Origin: an uncultured Verrucomicrobiota bacterium
GTDB lineage: Bacteria; Verrucomicrobiota; Verrucomicrobiia; Limisphaerales; UBA8199
Reading direction: 5' to 3'
Length of the DNA: 56,321 nt
NCBI GenBank assembly: GCA_903873945.1
Contig: CAIQQM010000152.1
Coordinates: forward strand, 1 to 56,321
Shown piece by piece: positions 56,181-56,321 of this stretch; position 1 is the first letter of the stretch; each line of letters begins with the position of its first letter. The translations under genes and the position numbers were made by a program. The notes under the pieces are model-generated. The model made no database searches. It was not told the origin of the DNA and saw only the letters and a list, made by a program, of their open reading frames with translations.

Positions 56181-56321
56181 GAGCCTGTCATGCACTTTTA
56201 GCAAATAGCGATTGGAGCATGAGCATGGTGAAGGCGAGCCAGTGATAACCTGAGAGCGTCGAGGCAAGCCGTTCGTAATCGCGGGCCAAGCGGCGGACGC
56301 GCGCCGCCCAGGCAAACGAAC
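56181..56321 (-). mobile_element. 3' end of IS5-type insertion sequence, cut by window
   Basis: The segment starts with GAGCCTGTCATGCAC, resembling the terminal inverted repeat of many IS5-superfamily elements. Within eight bases it reaches the stop codon of a transposase gene running on the minus strand. The flanking TTA at 56178-56180 may be the target site. The rest lies outside the window. Confidence 0.7.
56188..56321 (-). CDS. Transposase C-terminus (IS5-type), partial
   Basis: The last 43 codons of a DDE transposase, too short and open at the edge to be called otherwise. The reading frame ends [20 protein letters not shown] then [17 protein letters not shown]. This is the conserved tail of IS5-family (DUF4096 plus DDE domain) transposases, where RRLxRDYERL and the hydrophobic helix recur. 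The DDE catalytic residues are outside the window. Confidence 0.75.
   Translation of the reverse strand, partial: SFAWAARVRRLARDYERLASTLSGYHWLAFTMLMLQSLFAKSA

Overview
The window looks like a chromosomal piece of a Gram-negative bacterium, most likely of the Verrucomicrobiota (perhaps the Limisphaerales/Pedosphaera side). This placement is an inference. It rests on LPS-type envelope genes (LptF/G permease, RfaE1-like heptose kinase, outer-membrane barrel, many lipoproteins), GldA/F/G plus DUF4340 transporter genes, a myxobacterial-style Ser/Thr kinase, a LuxC/LuxE pair, and short palindromic intergenic repeats. No rRNA gene is present to settle it. One tRNA gene (Ala, anticodon CGC) is present.

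Layout, left to right. 0-6.7 kb is a sulfur cluster on the plus strand: cysteine desulfurase (cut by the window edge), an Rrf2/IscR-type regulator with three cysteines, an outer-membrane barrel protein behind a long leader, O-acetylhomoserine sulfhydrylase, a YezD-like small protein, an M14-type zinc hydrolase and cysteine synthase. 6.9-12.9 kb has a UbiA-family prenyltransferase and a four-gene GldA/GldF/GldG/DUF4340 ABC operon. 12.9-17.4 kb (minus strand) holds an SLBB lipoprotein, two molybdopterin genes (mog, moaC), panB, a heptose-7-phosphate kinase and a NADAR-domain lipoprotein. 17.5-27.7 kb is mostly housekeeping: a eukaryote-like hisA, DUF2062, an EamA transporter, a glycosyltransferase, a release-factor-like protein, ymdB, xseA, xseB, dxs and icd. 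27.7-31 kb is a minus-strand run of a RmlD-like reductase, a GNAT enzyme, N-carbamoylputrescine amidase and a protein kinase. It lies head to head with an HU gene that has a perfect palindrome upstream and a strong terminator downstream. 31.6-36.4 kb carries panE, a thioredoxin-fold lipoprotein lacking one redox cysteine, gltX, pgsA and a peroxiredoxin.

The most unusual segment is 36.78-38.61 kb. Three small plus-strand genes (DUF5808-like, a four-helix membrane protein, an alpha/beta hydrolase) are each followed within about 17 bases by an imperfect palindrome with integron attC architecture. These have R boxes at the ends and long stems broken by single unpaired bases. Each gene starts 12-14 bases after the preceding R' box. 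This is a mobile gene-cassette array with no integrase in view (a CALIN: a cluster of attC sites lacking an integrase). It sits between a peroxiredoxin gene and katG.

38.7-43.8 kb has katG, an LptF/G permease, an SDR oxidoreductase and two small unknown genes. 43.8-44.6 kb is a gene-free stretch full of repeats next to tRNA-Ala(CGC). 44.8-50.3 kb has a WbpP-like epimerase, a sirtuin, a dolichol-phosphate-mannose-type glycosyltransferase and a large YncE/phosphoesterase lipoprotein. 50.7-54.9 kb is a compact LuxE-like, MFS, LuxC-like, QueD operon with no luciferase genes, which suggests acyl reduction to aldehyde for another purpose. The right end has a deoxyhypusine-synthase-like gene and the 3' end of an IS5-type insertion sequence cut by the window edge.
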